A stretch of 61,589 nucleotides of DNA from Methanolinea sp. UBA275 (GCA_002506105.1 DAWU01000058.1:1-61589); one strand, 5' to 3'. Positions 32,961-42,257 are shown, counted from the stretch's first letter. The notes: generated by a model not told the origin, from the sequence alone. Translations and numbers: made by a program.

Positions 32961-33818
32961 TTATTTTTTCCTAAAAGGCCATCGTAGCCGGCTCTTTTTC
33001 TCCTTTTCAGGCGGCTTTTCCTGTTCAGAAACCTCCTTCCTGGCCTGGACGGGTGCGGGGATTTCCGGGGCATGGTGTCCACTTGCCATGCGGGTCCCGC
33101 AGTACGGGCAGAAGTTGGCATTCGGAGGGACCCTGTGACCGCAGTGGAAACAGAATTGTATCTGGGTGGTCACTGCATTATGGCCTGTTTTGGGAGGGCT
33201 CTTTGTCTCGGGAAACTTTGCGGGGTATGTGACAGGTATTGTTCGCGTGAGTTCTGCAGCAGGACTCGCTGCAGGTTCAAGAGAGGGAATCGTAGTTGAT
33301 TTTTCCACCCGGGGGGTGTCAGGGAACACCATGGTTTCCGAGAGAGCACGGGCTTCGGGTGAGATGACCGGAGTCGCGGGTGTGAGCATCTCCTGGTCTT
33401 CGGGATACCTGGGGCCAGCAGACTCCCTTCCATGGCGGATCAGGTGAACCCATTCCTCTGCCTGCGAGAGCCTGTCCACACCGGTATGCACAAAGACCAT
33501 CTTCATCGTGCGGATATCGTCGTCTGATGTCCTGATGGACAATACAAGGATCGGTTCCTGTGATGGCGAATGTTCGAGATGGGTCTCCGCGATCGATCCG
33601 ATGGGGATCTCTTTTGCTGTCACACCGGGGGTCTTTTCGTCCTGGTCCGTGAGAAAGAGCCTATCGTTCGTGAGATACGCATCGAACCTGAACTTTTTTA
33701 TCTGGACATCCGGGGTGTAAATAAGGAGTTCCTCTCCCGGGCGCAGGTATCGTTCCGGGCCTTCCGGCTCCTCCTCCCCGCCCGTGGAGTTGAAGCCTGT
33801 ATTCTGGTAATCGCTCAT
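32961..33818 (-). CDS. zinc-ribbon protein with PH-like N-domain
   Basis: 285 residues from ATG 33818, set by a GGAGGAACA site. The first 125 residues look like a bacterial-PH/GRAM-type beta domain (YLRPGEELLIYTPDVQIKKF, then LTNDRLFLTDQDE). A Pro/Thr/Glu-rich linker follows, then a C-terminal zinc ribbon FCFHCGHRVPPNANFCPYCG and a basic tail KKSRLRWPFRKK. It is likely cytoplasmic or membrane-peripheral. Function unknown. The stop lies 7 nt from the convergent methyltransferase stop. Confidence 0.78.
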   Translation of the reverse strand: MSDYQNTGFNSTGGEEEPEGPERYLRPGEELLIYTPDVQIKKFRFDAYLTNDRLFLTDQDEKTPGVTAKEIPIGSIAETHLEHSPSQEPILVLSIRTSDDDIRTMKMVFVHTGVDRLSQAEEWVHLIRHGRESAGPRYPEDQEMLTPATPVISPEARALSETMVFPDTPRVEKSTTIPSLEPAASPAAELTRTIPVTYPAKFPETKSPPKTGHNAVTTQIQFCFHCGHRVPPNANFCPYCGTRMASGHHAPEIPAPVQARKEVSEQEKPPEKEKKSRLRWPFRKK

Positions 33819-33908
33819 TGTTCCTCCGAGCACAAGTATAGAAGTACTGGAGCATGCAGGATTAAAGTGTTTCCAGATATCGTTCCAGATCTCCTGGCTG
33901 ACGTCATT

Positions 33909-34775
33909 TTAGAGAAGCTCCTTGATCAGCCTGGGAATCTCCGAGGGCCTGGATGCGACCGGGACTCCGATCTTCTCGAGCCGGGCGATCTTCGATCGTG
34001 CGTCCCCTTCTCCCCCCTCGATGATGGCACCCGCATGCCCCATCCTCTTCTCAGGAGGAGCAGAAATGCCAGCAATATAGGCAGCAACCGGGAGGTCTGT
34101 GGCCCTGGCACCTTCCTCCTCGAGGGATCCGCCCACTTCGCCGAGGATCACTACCACCCTGGTTTTTTCGTCCTGTTCAAAGCGTGTGAGGACATCTGCA
34201 AAAGTCTGCCCGATCACGGGATCGCCTCCGATACCCACGATCGTGCTCTGGCCGAGCCCGGCTCTGGTAAGCTGATCCACTATCTCATAGGTCAGTGTCC
34301 CGCTCCGTGATATGACTCCGACGTGCCCTGCCGAGGAGAGGTGGACCGGCATGATACCCATCTTGATCTCCCCCGGGGAAAGTAGTCCCGGGCAGTTGGG
34401 ACCGATCACCGAGCACTCGTGGATGCGTGCATACGATATGGCTTTCATGGTATCCTGTACCGGGATATGTTCGGTGATTGCGACGACAAGCGAGAGTCCT
34501 GCACTGGCCGCTTCCATGATCGAATCACCGGCAGCAAATCCAGGGACGAAGAGCACACTGGCGTCAGCATCGTGCTCTTTCAGGGCATCCCTGATACTGT
34601 TGTAGACCGGGACTCCGGCCACTTCCTGGCCGGCCTTTCCCGGGGTCACCCCGGCTACCACGCCTTTTCCTCCAACCTGCCTGGCATATTCGTTCATCAG
34701 GGCGATGTGGAATGCCCCCTGTTTTCCCGTGGCACCCGTGACGATCACACCAGTATTCCTGTCGCCGTATATCAT
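33909..34775 (-). CDS. sucD: succinyl-CoA ligase (ADP-forming) alpha subunit
   Basis: 288 residues. It carries the CoA-binding Rossmann domain (VIVTGATGKQGAFH) and the phosphohistidine H247 in GHAGAIIEGGEGD. With SucC it interconverts succinate and succinyl-CoA with ATP. In methanogens it runs toward succinyl-CoA to feed 2-oxoglutarate synthesis. ATG 34775 overlaps the sucC stop by 4 nt. It ends the operon. Confidence 0.96.
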   Translation of the reverse strand: MIYGDRNTGVIVTGATGKQGAFHIALMNEYARQVGGKGVVAGVTPGKAGQEVAGVPVYNSIRDALKEHDADASVLFVPGFAAGDSIMEAASAGLSLVVAITEHIPVQDTMKAISYARIHECSVIGPNCPGLLSPGEIKMGIMPVHLSSAGHVGVISRSGTLTYEIVDQLTRAGLGQSTIVGIGGDPVIGQTFADVLTRFEQDEKTRVVVILGEVGGSLEEEGARATDLPVAAYIAGISAPPEKRMGHAGAIIEGGEGDARSKIARLEKIGVPVASRPSEIPRLIKELL

Positions 34776-35857
34776 CGCACTGCCTCCACCGCAGCCTTGA
34801 CTGCCTGCTCCATGCTCTCCATCATCCGGTATCCGCAGCCATCGAGTATCTTCCTGCCCTCGGCCTCGTTGGTCCCGGCCAGGCGCACGATGACAGGCTG
34901 CTGTATCCCGGCGCTGATGATTCCTTTCGCCACCTCGTCGCAACGAGTGATACCGCCCAGGAGGTTGACCACGATTACCCTGACCGATGGGTCAGATGCA
35001 ACCAGCCTGACGGCATGCATCACCCTCTCCTGGTCGGCACCTCCCCCGACATCCAGGAAGTTTGCGGCCCGACCCTCGTAATACTCGATCAGGTCAAGGG
35101 TGGCCATGGTTAAGCCTGCCCCGTTGCCTATTACTCCGATCTCTCCCTTCAGTTCGACATAGGAGAAACCGTGCTTTTCTGCTTCCCTCTCCCTCTCGGT
35201 AAGATCGCGGTTGTAGGAAATACCCTGCCGGGCAAGGGCATTATCGTCGATAATCAACTTAGCATCGGCCGCATAGATGCCGGAAGGAGTCTGAACAAGG
35301 GGATTGATCTCTGCCAGGAGGGCGTCTTTCTCGCAGAATACCCGGTAGAGCTGGTTGAGGATCTTCCCGATCTCTTTTGGTGCCGACTGGAGGAGGTCAC
35401 GGATCATGAAGGGAGGGATATCATGCATGAGGAGCGGAATTGATGCCTTTCGTACCGCATCAGGACGTTCCCTTGCAAGGGTCTCGATATCGACTCCCCC
35501 CTGGTCGGTGAAAAGGATGAGCGCCTGCTTTGTGGATCGATCGATGGCGATGCTGGCATAATATTCCTGGGCGATCTCAAGGTACTCGACAACCAGGATC
35601 TCCCGGACCGGCACCCCCTTTATCTCTTTTTTGAAGAGTTCAGCGGCCATCTGTTCAGCATTCTTTTTATCCGCAACAAGGATTCCCCCCGATTTTCCCC
35701 GTCCCCCCACATCGACCTGTGCTTTTAACACACACCGTTCACCGAGTTCCCCGATCCGGGCCTTCAGTTCACCTGGGGAATGGATGAGAAACCCGCGGGG
35801 ATGCGGGATGCCGGCTTTCTCGAATATGCCCCGTGCCTCGTGTTCCAGCAGTTTCAT
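34772..35857 (-). CDS. sucC: succinyl-CoA ligase (ADP-forming) beta subunit
   Basis: 361 residues. ATP-grasp domain at the N-terminus (VLKAQVDVGGRGKSGGI) and CoA-ligase domain at the C-terminus (GNGAGLTMATLDLIEYYEG, then FLDVGGGADQERV). Overlaps by 4 nt with korC upstream and sucD downstream, so the subunits are made in step. Confidence 0.96.
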   Translation of the reverse strand: MKLLEHEARGIFEKAGIPHPRGFLIHSPGELKARIGELGERCVLKAQVDVGGRGKSGGILVADKKNAEQMAAELFKKEIKGVPVREILVVEYLEIAQEYYASIAIDRSTKQALILFTDQGGVDIETLARERPDAVRKASIPLLMHDIPPFMIRDLLQSAPKEIGKILNQLYRVFCEKDALLAEINPLVQTPSGIYAADAKLIIDDNALARQGISYNRDLTEREREAEKHGFSYVELKGEIGVIGNGAGLTMATLDLIEYYEGRAANFLDVGGGADQERVMHAVRLVASDPSVRVIVVNLLGGITRCDEVAKGIISAGIQQPVIVRLAGTNEAEGRKILDGCGYRMMESMEQAVKAAVEAVR

Positions 35858-36393
35858 GTGACGTTCTCCTTTTCTGCAAGTTCAAATCCAAGTTTCATGG
35901 CTTTCAGGTTGAGATTCTCGGTGCCCTTCGGCACAGAGTCAAGGATTGCCTTCTCTATTGCCACTTCGCCGACGACCCCGGTTGTCCTTACCAGTGCACC
36001 GAGCATGATGATATTCGCAACAATGTCGCGGCCGAGCGTCTGCTTGGCCTCGCGGGTTGCCGGGATCTCGGTACACCTGCACTGCGGTCTTGACTGCACC
36101 AGTGATGAATCGAGTATCATTACTGCGTGCTCTCCGGCCTGGACACCGTACTTCTCGAACCCTTCCTGGGACATGATGACAAAAATATCCGGGTTTGTGA
36201 CCTTTGGGTAGAGGATTGGCTGGTCGTCGATGATGACCGCGCTCATGGAGGCACCTCCGCGGGCTTCCGGGCCATAGACCTGTGTCTGGACCGCATAGTT
36301 CCCGTCGTACATCACCGCTGCTCTCCCCAGGATCACCGCAGAGAGAATGATTCCCTGGCCGCCAAAGCCCGAGAATCTGACCTCGTGCCTCAC
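35854..36393 (-). CDS. korC: 2-oxoglutarate:ferredoxin oxidoreductase gamma subunit
   Basis: 179 residues, the gamma subunit with FSGFGGQGIILSAVILGRAA and TQVYGPEARGGASMS, which contacts CoA and the other subunits. It joins KorA, KorB and KorD to carboxylate succinyl-CoA to 2-oxoglutarate using reduced ferredoxin. Overlaps korB and sucC by 4 nt each. Confidence 0.95.
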   Translation of the reverse strand: MRHEVRFSGFGGQGIILSAVILGRAAVMYDGNYAVQTQVYGPEARGGASMSAVIIDDQPILYPKVTNPDIFVIMSQEGFEKYGVQAGEHAVMILDSSLVQSRPQCRCTEIPATREAKQTLGRDIVANIIMLGALVRTTGVVGEVAIEKAILDSVPKGTENLNLKAMKLGFELAEKENVT

Positions 36394-37178
36394 CTCTTCA
36401 CCCCCATTGCAGGCCTGTCACGGCGGATAAAATCACCGATCACTATCGAGTTTTCAGGGACGGATTTCCCTTCTGCCTTGAGCCTTTCTGCTTTCTGTTG
36501 CAGGATCGCGTGCGTCTTGAAATACTCGACCTGGTCCATCACCTGTCGGAACTTGTTCCTCCTCCCGTAGTTCGTGGGACACTGTACCGCAGCCTCAATG
36601 AACGAAAATCCGGGGATCTGGAGGCCGGTGTGGATGGCCCGTGTCAGCTCTTTCACGTGGTAGGATGTCCATCGTGATACGAAGTTCGCACCTGCCGCCG
36701 AGGCGAGCTGGCAGAGGTCGAAGGTGGGTTCCCGGGAGCCGTAGGGTGTCGTTGTTGAAAGGGCACCCACCGGGGTCGTCGGGCTCCCCTGGCCTCCGGT
36801 CATGCCGTAGATCTGGTTGTTCATGCATATGACCGTGAGATCAATATTCCTCCGGCAGGCATGGATGAAGTGGTTTCCCCCGATCGCGGCAAGATCTCCA
36901 TCACCCGTGAAGATCACCACGTGAAGACCCGGGTTTGCCATCTTTATCCCGGTCGCAAACGCGAGTGCCCTGCCATGGGTGGTGTGGAGGGAGTCGGTTG
37001 AGATATACCCCGGCGCCCGCGAGGAACAGCCGATACCCGAGACAAAGACAGTATCCTCTTTCTTCCAGCCCATGTGGTCGACGGCATTGAGTGTGCAGTT
37101 GATGATGGTCCCGTTCCCGCACCCGGCACAGTAAATGTGGGGGAGCCGGTCCTCCCGGAGCCAGTCGGTGTACGTCAT
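36390..37178 (-). CDS. korB: 2-oxoglutarate:ferredoxin oxidoreductase beta subunit
   Basis: 262 residues. Binds thiamine diphosphate and a 4Fe-4S cluster: YCAGCGNGTIINC at the N-terminus, the TPP/Mg motif GDGDLAAIGGNHFIHACRR and NNQIYGMTGGQ. Together with KorA it forms the catalytic core. Overlaps korA by 4 nt. Confidence 0.96.
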   Translation of the reverse strand: MTYTDWLREDRLPHIYCAGCGNGTIINCTLNAVDHMGWKKEDTVFVSGIGCSSRAPGYISTDSLHTTHGRALAFATGIKMANPGLHVVIFTGDGDLAAIGGNHFIHACRRNIDLTVICMNNQIYGMTGGQGSPTTPVGALSTTTPYGSREPTFDLCQLASAAGANFVSRWTSYHVKELTRAIHTGLQIPGFSFIEAAVQCPTNYGRRNKFRQVMDQVEYFKTHAILQQKAERLKAEGKSVPENSIVIGDFIRRDRPAMGVKR

Positions 37179-38275
37179 CGCCAGGCCTCCATTGCGGCTT
37201 TTAGCTCTGCAGGAGTGTGAAGAGCACCCCCGAGTTTTGGGAGGGGAACCACCGGGACAGAGGTGTGGCGTTCGATCTCCCTCGCTATCTGCCCGAGGTT
37301 CTGTTCCGGGACAAGGAATACCCGTGCATCCGGGAATTCACCGAGTGCATTCTCGCAGAACGGCCAGACCATGCGGAGACGCAAATGCCCGATATTCGCA
37401 TCGGGATGATCATGGATCAGCTGCTCAACCGTGCGGGCAGGTGAACCGTAGGTGATGAATATTATTTCAGCACCGGGATTGGTGACACGGAAATCTGCAA
37501 TCTCGTGCCGGGCAGATTCCACTTTTGCAACGAGCCTTTTTACGAGTTCCTCATGAACGCTCGGGCTTGTCGTGCAGGGATACCCGCGCTCATCGTGGGT
37601 GAGACCCGTTACGTGCACCCCGTATCCCTTTCCAAACTGCGGAAACCCCGGGACCAAGTCCTTTCCGGCATGATAGGGGAGGGTATCTTTCTCAAGCAGC
37701 TTTCGTTCCCCCGCGGGAATGGTGTCGGGGATCTCGATCCGCTCCCGCATGTGCCCGATGATCTCATCAGCCATGAGGAATACGGGTATGCGGAACCGGT
37801 CAGCAAGGTTGAATGCCTTGACGGTCAGCTCGTACATCTCCTGGACGCTTGCAGGGGAGAGTGCGATGATACTGTAATCCCCGTGTGAACCGAACCTGCA
37901 CTGGAGCATATCTCCCTGGGCCGACATGGTTGGCTGCCCCGTGGATGGCCCGCCCCTCTGGATATTGACCACGACACACGGTGTCTCTGTCATGACGGCA
38001 AAACCGAGGTTCTCCATCATCAGCGAGAAGCCCGGCCCGCTCGTTGCAGTCATTGCCCGGACTCCTGTCCAGGAGGCTCCGATCACCGCGGCTATCCCCG
38101 CGATCTCGTCCTCCATCTGGATGAACACGCCCCCCAGTTTCGGGAGTTTCGCAGCCATGTGCTCGGCCACCTCAGTGGAAGGAGTGATGGGATACCCGCC
38201 AAAGAACCGGCACCCCGCTGCAAGTGCTCCCTCGGCACATGCAGTGTTCCCCTGCATGAAGTCAATTTTTGTCAA
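37175..38275 (-). CDS. korA: 2-oxoglutarate:ferredoxin oxidoreductase alpha subunit
   Basis: 366 residues. The pyrimidine-binding subunit with MQGNTACAEGALAAGC, FGGYPITPSTEVAEHMA and TATSGPGFSLMMENLG. It has no fused gamma domain, so this is the four-subunit form typical of methanogens. Separate gamma and delta genes in the same operon agree. Confidence 0.96.
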   Translation of the reverse strand: MTKIDFMQGNTACAEGALAAGCRFFGGYPITPSTEVAEHMAAKLPKLGGVFIQMEDEIAGIAAVIGASWTGVRAMTATSGPGFSLMMENLGFAVMTETPCVVVNIQRGGPSTGQPTMSAQGDMLQCRFGSHGDYSIIALSPASVQEMYELTVKAFNLADRFRIPVFLMADEIIGHMRERIEIPDTIPAGERKLLEKDTLPYHAGKDLVPGFPQFGKGYGVHVTGLTHDERGYPCTTSPSVHEELVKRLVAKVESARHEIADFRVTNPGAEIIFITYGSPARTVEQLIHDHPDANIGHLRLRMVWPFCENALGEFPDARVFLVPEQNLGQIAREIERHTSVPVVPLPKLGGALHTPAELKAAMEAWR

Positions 38276-38544
38276 AACTCTATCGCCACCTTTGTGGGTT
38301 CGCCTATCTCCTCATCCTTCCATGAAATTGCCTGGTCGGGGCAGATCATCTGGCACATTCCGCAGAGAGTTCTGCCATACAGTGCCTGGAGCCTGCAGTT
38401 TGCGCATCGTTCGGGCCTATCAAGTTCGGGAACCACGATACCCCTGGCATTCGGCTTTGCGCCCTGCCTGAATATTTTGTACGGGCAGACTATGGTGCAG
38501 AGGTTGCATCCCTTGCACCTGCGTTCATCAATCACGAGTCTCAT
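38272..38544 (-). CDS. korD: 2-oxoglutarate:ferredoxin oxidoreductase delta subunit (ferredoxin)
   Basis: 90 residues with two cluster sites: CKGCNLCTIVCP at 10-21 and a split second site made of CANC and LCGMCQMICP. The insertion of about 12 residues inside the second motif is visible. It passes electrons from ferredoxin to the catalytic subunits. Confidence 0.94.
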   Translation of the reverse strand: MRLVIDERRCKGCNLCTIVCPYKIFRQGAKPNARGIVVPELDRPERCANCRLQALYGRTLCGMCQMICPDQAISWKDEEIGEPTKVAIEF

Positions 38545-39098
38545 GCAGGCATCTCCTTCTTTGCCTGGAACCTCTTCCTGAACTGCGACTGGGCATTCCT
38601 GTTTACACCTTCAAAGAGATCGTTGCCGGCTGCGTCAATGCCGACGACAAGGGGGAGGCGGTCGAGCTCAATTGCCCAGACGGCCTCGGCCATCCCGAGG
38701 TCTTCGAAATAGACGCCTTTCAGGGTCATCCGCGAGGCTGCAAGCGCCGCACACCCTCCTGTAAAGGCAAGGTAGACTCCCCTTCCCTTCAACTGATCTG
38801 CAACCTGTCTTCCCATTCCCCCCTTGCCGACGAGTGCTCTCACACCTTTCTCGATGAGAAATCCCGAGAGGGAGTTCATACGGGCGGAGGTTGTCGGCCC
38901 GGCAGCAATAATGTGGCCATCCTGGATTACCGGGCCGCAGTGGTAGATGACCGCACCATGAGGGTCAAAGGGGATACCCTCCTCTATCATTTTGATGTGA
39001 GCTTCGTCCCTTGCAGTATACACAAGTCCTGATAATGTAACCCGGTCTCCGGCACGGAGCATCAGGACTTCGTGAGAGAGGGGTGTGCAGAGGTCCAT
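38541..39098 (-). CDS. fumB: fumarate hydratase beta subunit (class I, two-subunit)
   Basis: 185 residues from ATG 39098. It corresponds to the C-terminal domain of class I fumarase: LRAGDRVTLSGLVYTARDEA, GPTTSARMNSLSGFLI and GKGGMG. A TTG at 39107 overlapping the fumA stop is an alternative start. The enzyme dehydrates malate to fumarate. Confidence 0.93.
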   Translation of the reverse strand: MDLCTPLSHEVLMLRAGDRVTLSGLVYTARDEAHIKMIEEGIPFDPHGAVIYHCGPVIQDGHIIAAGPTTSARMNSLSGFLIEKGVRALVGKGGMGRQVADQLKGRGVYLAFTGGCAALAASRMTLKGVYFEDLGMAEAVWAIELDRLPLVVGIDAAGNDLFEGVNRNAQSQFRKRFQAKKEMPA

Positions 39099-39103
39099 AA
39101 CGT

Positions 39104-39940
39104 TCAATACGACACCTCCACCGTCGCTCTCCTGCAGGCCCAGCACTGGACATTGACGGCAACCGGGAGCGACGCGGTATGGCACCCTCCGGTCCTGACC
39201 TTCACGGCAAGGGCTGTCGTGTTCCCTCCAAGGCCCATGGGGCCGATGCCAAGGGAGTTGACCGCGGCGAGCAATTCCTCCTCAAAAGGCGTCATGCAGT
39301 CAATGGGTCCGAGGAGGGCCTCCTTCGCGAGCGCTGCCACCCCGTCAAAGGTGCTGCCGATTCCCACGCCGAGGATCACCGGAGGGCATGGCCTTCCTCC
39401 TGCCAGCAGCATGGTCTCCACAACAAACTTTACGATCTGGTCACGCTCTGAAGGGAGCAGCATGGCTATCCGCGACATATTCTCAGCTCCTGCACCCTTC
39501 GGAAGCACCGTGATGGTACATCGATCTCCCGGTTTCGCATGGATCGCCGGCATGCCAACGCCTGTGTTGTCACCGGAATTCTCCCTTGTCAGGGGGTCGA
39601 CGACATTCGGACGGAGGGGGATCTCCTTCGTTGCCTGTCTTACCCCGGCAGAAATTGCTTCATAGATATCCCGTGTGAAAGGGATGTCCGGGGGGATGGT
39701 GACATAGACGATCGGAACACCGGTATCCTGGCATATCGGAACCGAGCGTGATCTGGCCATGTCGAGGTTTGCGATGATATTTGAGAGTTCCCCCTTCGCA
39801 ATTTCACTGGTCTCTCTCTCTCTCGCGTTCGTGAGTGCCGTGATCACGTCGGGGGGAAGTGTGATCTGAGCCTGCCGGAATGCCTCGAGTGTGGCGTTCG
39901 TGATGGCATCGATCAGGGCAGGGTCAGAAGACACGATCAT
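39104..39940 (-). CDS. fumA: fumarate hydratase alpha subunit (class I, two-subunit)
   Basis: 278 residues with the 4Fe-4S ligands of class I fumarase: SVPICQDTGVP, GVGIGSTFDGVAALAKEAL and the Cys-rich end with GGCHTASLPVAV and CWACRRA. It opens the fumAB-korDABC-sucCD operon. A TATA-like GTATATT 28-36 nt upstream fits an almost leaderless mRNA. Confidence 0.94.
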   Translation of the reverse strand: MIVSSDPALIDAITNATLEAFRQAQITLPPDVITALTNARERETSEIAKGELSNIIANLDMARSRSVPICQDTGVPIVYVTIPPDIPFTRDIYEAISAGVRQATKEIPLRPNVVDPLTRENSGDNTGVGMPAIHAKPGDRCTITVLPKGAGAENMSRIAMLLPSERDQIVKFVVETMLLAGGRPCPPVILGVGIGSTFDGVAALAKEALLGPIDCMTPFEEELLAAVNSLGIGPMGLGGNTTALAVKVRTGGCHTASLPVAVNVQCWACRRATVEVSY

Positions 39941-39967
39941 ATTCTATAAAATAAGGCGATGGGCAGG

Positions 39968-39976
39968 AATATACAT
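39968..39976 (-). promoter_or_regulatory. TATA box of the fum-kor-suc operon
   Basis: ATGTATATT on the minus strand, 28-36 nt before the fumA ATG, would place the RNA start within a few bases of the start codon. Confidence 0.5.
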
Positions 39977-40115
39977 TGTGATACAACGCAATTGCATGAT
40001 AACTGTCAATTATCCGGCAATCTCCGGGTACTCCTGAAAAAATGTGGGAAACATTCTTTCACTAGGCAAACGGGCTCCCGCTGATCTTTCCCGTGAACCC
40101 GGAATACATTGATCG

Positions 40116-40124
40116 AAGAAAAAG
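40116..40124 (-). terminator. T-rich stretch after rpl10e
   Basis: On the minus strand CTTTTTCTT follows 14 nt after the rpl10e stop. It is a plausible oligo-T terminator. The remaining gap to fumA holds no gene. Confidence 0.4.
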
Positions 40125-40137
40125 TAGGGGGCGGATA

Positions 40138-40674
40138 TTATACCTGCTGCGATGCAGGCGTTTCAGGGACTGCCTTCTCCTCAATGGTAACATATGTTGG
40201 GGAAGGGAGCTTGTGGCCTCCGGACCGGAGCGCAAGCTTGACCTGGGGAAGGTAATTGGGCGTAGTATAGACGCTGTAAATTGCCTGGCCCGACGCCACG
40301 CGGGCAGCAGTGCCGACGGCCTTTCCAAATGAGAGGCGCATCCCCTCCGAGACACGGTCGGCCCCGGCCCCGGTCGCCTGCTTGTTCTCCCTTATCACGT
40401 GGTGTGGGAAGACCCGGAGTTTGAGGCGGTAGTTCATCCTCCCGACATCCTTCATGAGGTGGCGGTTGATGCTGATACGGGCAGCTTCAAGTGCCGTATG
40501 ACGGATCTGGCAGGCCTCTTCGACTGAAAGGCTGATGGTCATGGGGAATTCCTGCGAGAGGTTGCCCATGTCAAACTGGACAACCTTGCTCCCCGGAACG
40601 CCACCCATGTATTCCCTGCGGGTATAGGCCTTCTTTGAGATGTTCCTGTACATCTTTCCTGGTTTTCTGACCAT
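40138..40674 (-). CDS. rpl10e: ribosomal protein uL16 (L10e)
   Basis: 178 residues. Large-subunit protein near the peptidyl-transferase centre; motifs MVRKPGKMYRNISKKAYTRR, RHTALEAARISINRHL and ADRVSEGMRLSFGKAVGTAA. An AGGAG site and a TATA box lie upstream, so it has its own promoter although the ABC transporter genes precede it on the same strand. Confidence 0.97.
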   Translation of the reverse strand: MVRKPGKMYRNISKKAYTRREYMGGVPGSKVVQFDMGNLSQEFPMTISLSVEEACQIRHTALEAARISINRHLMKDVGRMNYRLKLRVFPHHVIRENKQATGAGADRVSEGMRLSFGKAVGTAARVASGQAIYSVYTTPNYLPQVKLALRSGGHKLPSPTYVTIEEKAVPETPASQQV

Positions 40675-40704
40675 TTTTAGTGAACTCCTGGTCCCTGTCT
40701 GTGC

Positions 40705-40713
40705 TTTATTAAA
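40705..40713 (-). promoter_or_regulatory. TATA box of rpl10e
   Basis: TTTAATAAA on the minus strand, 31-39 nt before the rpl10e ATG, in the gap after the ABC transporter ATPase gene. Confidence 0.55.
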
Positions 40714-40728
40714 TGGGAATGTGGATTA

Positions 40729-41493
40729 TTAAACCTTCCCTGATTTGCTGGTCTCATCTATAAGATCCAGAACATGGCGACGTATTGACGCGAATTCTGC
40801 GCTTGTTCTCTCCCTGGGACGTGGAAGATTGAGAGGAATATTCTCCCTTATTCGTCCGGGTCTTGGTGTGAATACCACTATCCTGTCCGCAAGGAAGACT
40901 GCCTCATCAACACTATGGGTGACAAACACGATCGTCTTTTTTGTCTTGTTCCATATGTCAAGGAGTTCCTTCTGCATCATGTTCCGGCTTTGCGCATCGA
41001 GAGCGCCAAAAGGTTCGTCCATGAGGAGAACGGCGGGATCAACAGCAAGGGCCCTCGCGACGGCAACCCTCTGTCGCATCCCTCCGGAGAGTTCATAGGG
41101 AAAACTCCGGGAGAAATCCTCGAGACCCACAAGATCGAGATACCTTTCCGCCTCCTTGATCCGTGTATCCCTGTCAATCCCACGCAGTTCGAGACCGAAT
41201 GCAACATTCTCCAGCACGTTCCTCCATGGATAGAGGGAATATTCCTGGAATATCATTGCCATCTTTGGATCCGGTGCACAAATTTCGTGGTCGTCATGTA
41301 CCACTCTCCCGGAAGTGGCTGTATCGAGCCCGGCAATGATGCGTAACAGGGTCGTCTTGCCGCATCCGGATGGGCCGAGGAAGCATATGAATTCCTGGTC
41401 TTCAATAACGAGTTCAATATTATCGAGGGCAGTGACGAGCTCACCGGCATTGGATACAAATTCCCTTGAGACATGATCGATTTTCAGCGTCAT
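40729..41493 (-). CDS. ABC transporter ATP-binding protein (nitrate/sulfonate/taurine type)
   Basis: 254 residues. Walker A GPSGCGKTTLLR, signature LSGGMRQR, Walker B VLLMDEPFGALD and the switch histidine in FVTHSVDEAV. Sequence order matches SsuB/TauB/NrtD-type importers. It is third in a three-gene transporter operon. The substrate cannot be read from the ATPase. Confidence 0.93.
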   Translation of the reverse strand: MTLKIDHVSREFVSNAGELVTALDNIELVIEDQEFICFLGPSGCGKTTLLRIIAGLDTATSGRVVHDDHEICAPDPKMAMIFQEYSLYPWRNVLENVAFGLELRGIDRDTRIKEAERYLDLVGLEDFSRSFPYELSGGMRQRVAVARALAVDPAVLLMDEPFGALDAQSRNMMQKELLDIWNKTKKTIVFVTHSVDEAVFLADRIVVFTPRPGRIRENIPLNLPRPRERTSAEFASIRRHVLDLIDETSKSGKV

Positions 41494-41495
41494 CC

Positions 41496-42257
41496 CTATC
41501 TCTCCATACCCTGCCAGTGTAACTTCCGGCGTTCAACCTGCCTGAGGAGAAAATCGATACAAAGTCCTATGAGTCCAATGACAATCATTCCAGCGATGAT
41601 TACCTGTATCTGGCCGAAGTTGTATGCATACATAATGAGGTAACCAAGACCGGAGGTTGTCCCGGGTAACATTTCTGCCGCGACTACAGACATCCATGCA
41701 ACCCCGAATCCCACCCGAAGCCCAGTCCATATGGTGGGCAATGCAGCGGGAACAATCACTTTAATCAGGAGTTGAAGGTTGCTGGCCCCAAAAATCTGTG
41801 CCGTCTCGATCCACGTCCTGTTCACCCTTTTCACCCCATCGATGGAGTTCACCAGGATAGGGAAGAATGCGCCGATGAAGATGATGAAAAGGATTGATCC
41901 AAACCCTATCTTGAACCACGCGAGAGCAAGCGGGATCCATGCAATAGGAGGGATCGGCCTGAGAACCTGGAGGATCGGGTCTATGGCATCATCCAGCCAT
42001 TCAACCCTCCCCATGAGGATGCCCAGCGGGATTGCGACGCAGGCCCCCAGCAAGAAGCCCGTTACAACCCGGTAAATACTCATGTATGCATTTTCCAGCA
42101 GGCTGCCGCTGCCGAAAAGGTCCTTGAGAGGTTCGGCAAGGATTGCAAGTACCGATTCAACCCTCGGGAGGATGAATTCGTTGTTTACAACGATTGCAAT
42201 GACTTCCCAGCAAAAAATTACGATGATTGGGAGAAAATATTTCAGGTTTTTTTTCAT
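41496..42257 (-). CDS. ABC transporter permease (SsuC/TauC type)
   Basis: 253 residues with about six membrane helices. The coupling motif EAAxxxGA appears as ETAQIFGASNLQLLIKVIVP. A short cytoplasmic N-terminus precedes the first helix. Overlaps the binding-protein gene by 4 nt and sits 2 nt before the ATPase gene. Confidence 0.92.
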   Translation of the reverse strand: MKKNLKYFLPIIVIFCWEVIAIVVNNEFILPRVESVLAILAEPLKDLFGSGSLLENAYMSIYRVVTGFLLGACVAIPLGILMGRVEWLDDAIDPILQVLRPIPPIAWIPLALAWFKIGFGSILFIIFIGAFFPILVNSIDGVKRVNRTWIETAQIFGASNLQLLIKVIVPAALPTIWTGLRVGFGVAWMSVVAAEMLPGTTSGLGYLIMYAYNFGQIQVIIAGMIVIGLIGLCIDFLLRQVERRKLHWQGMER

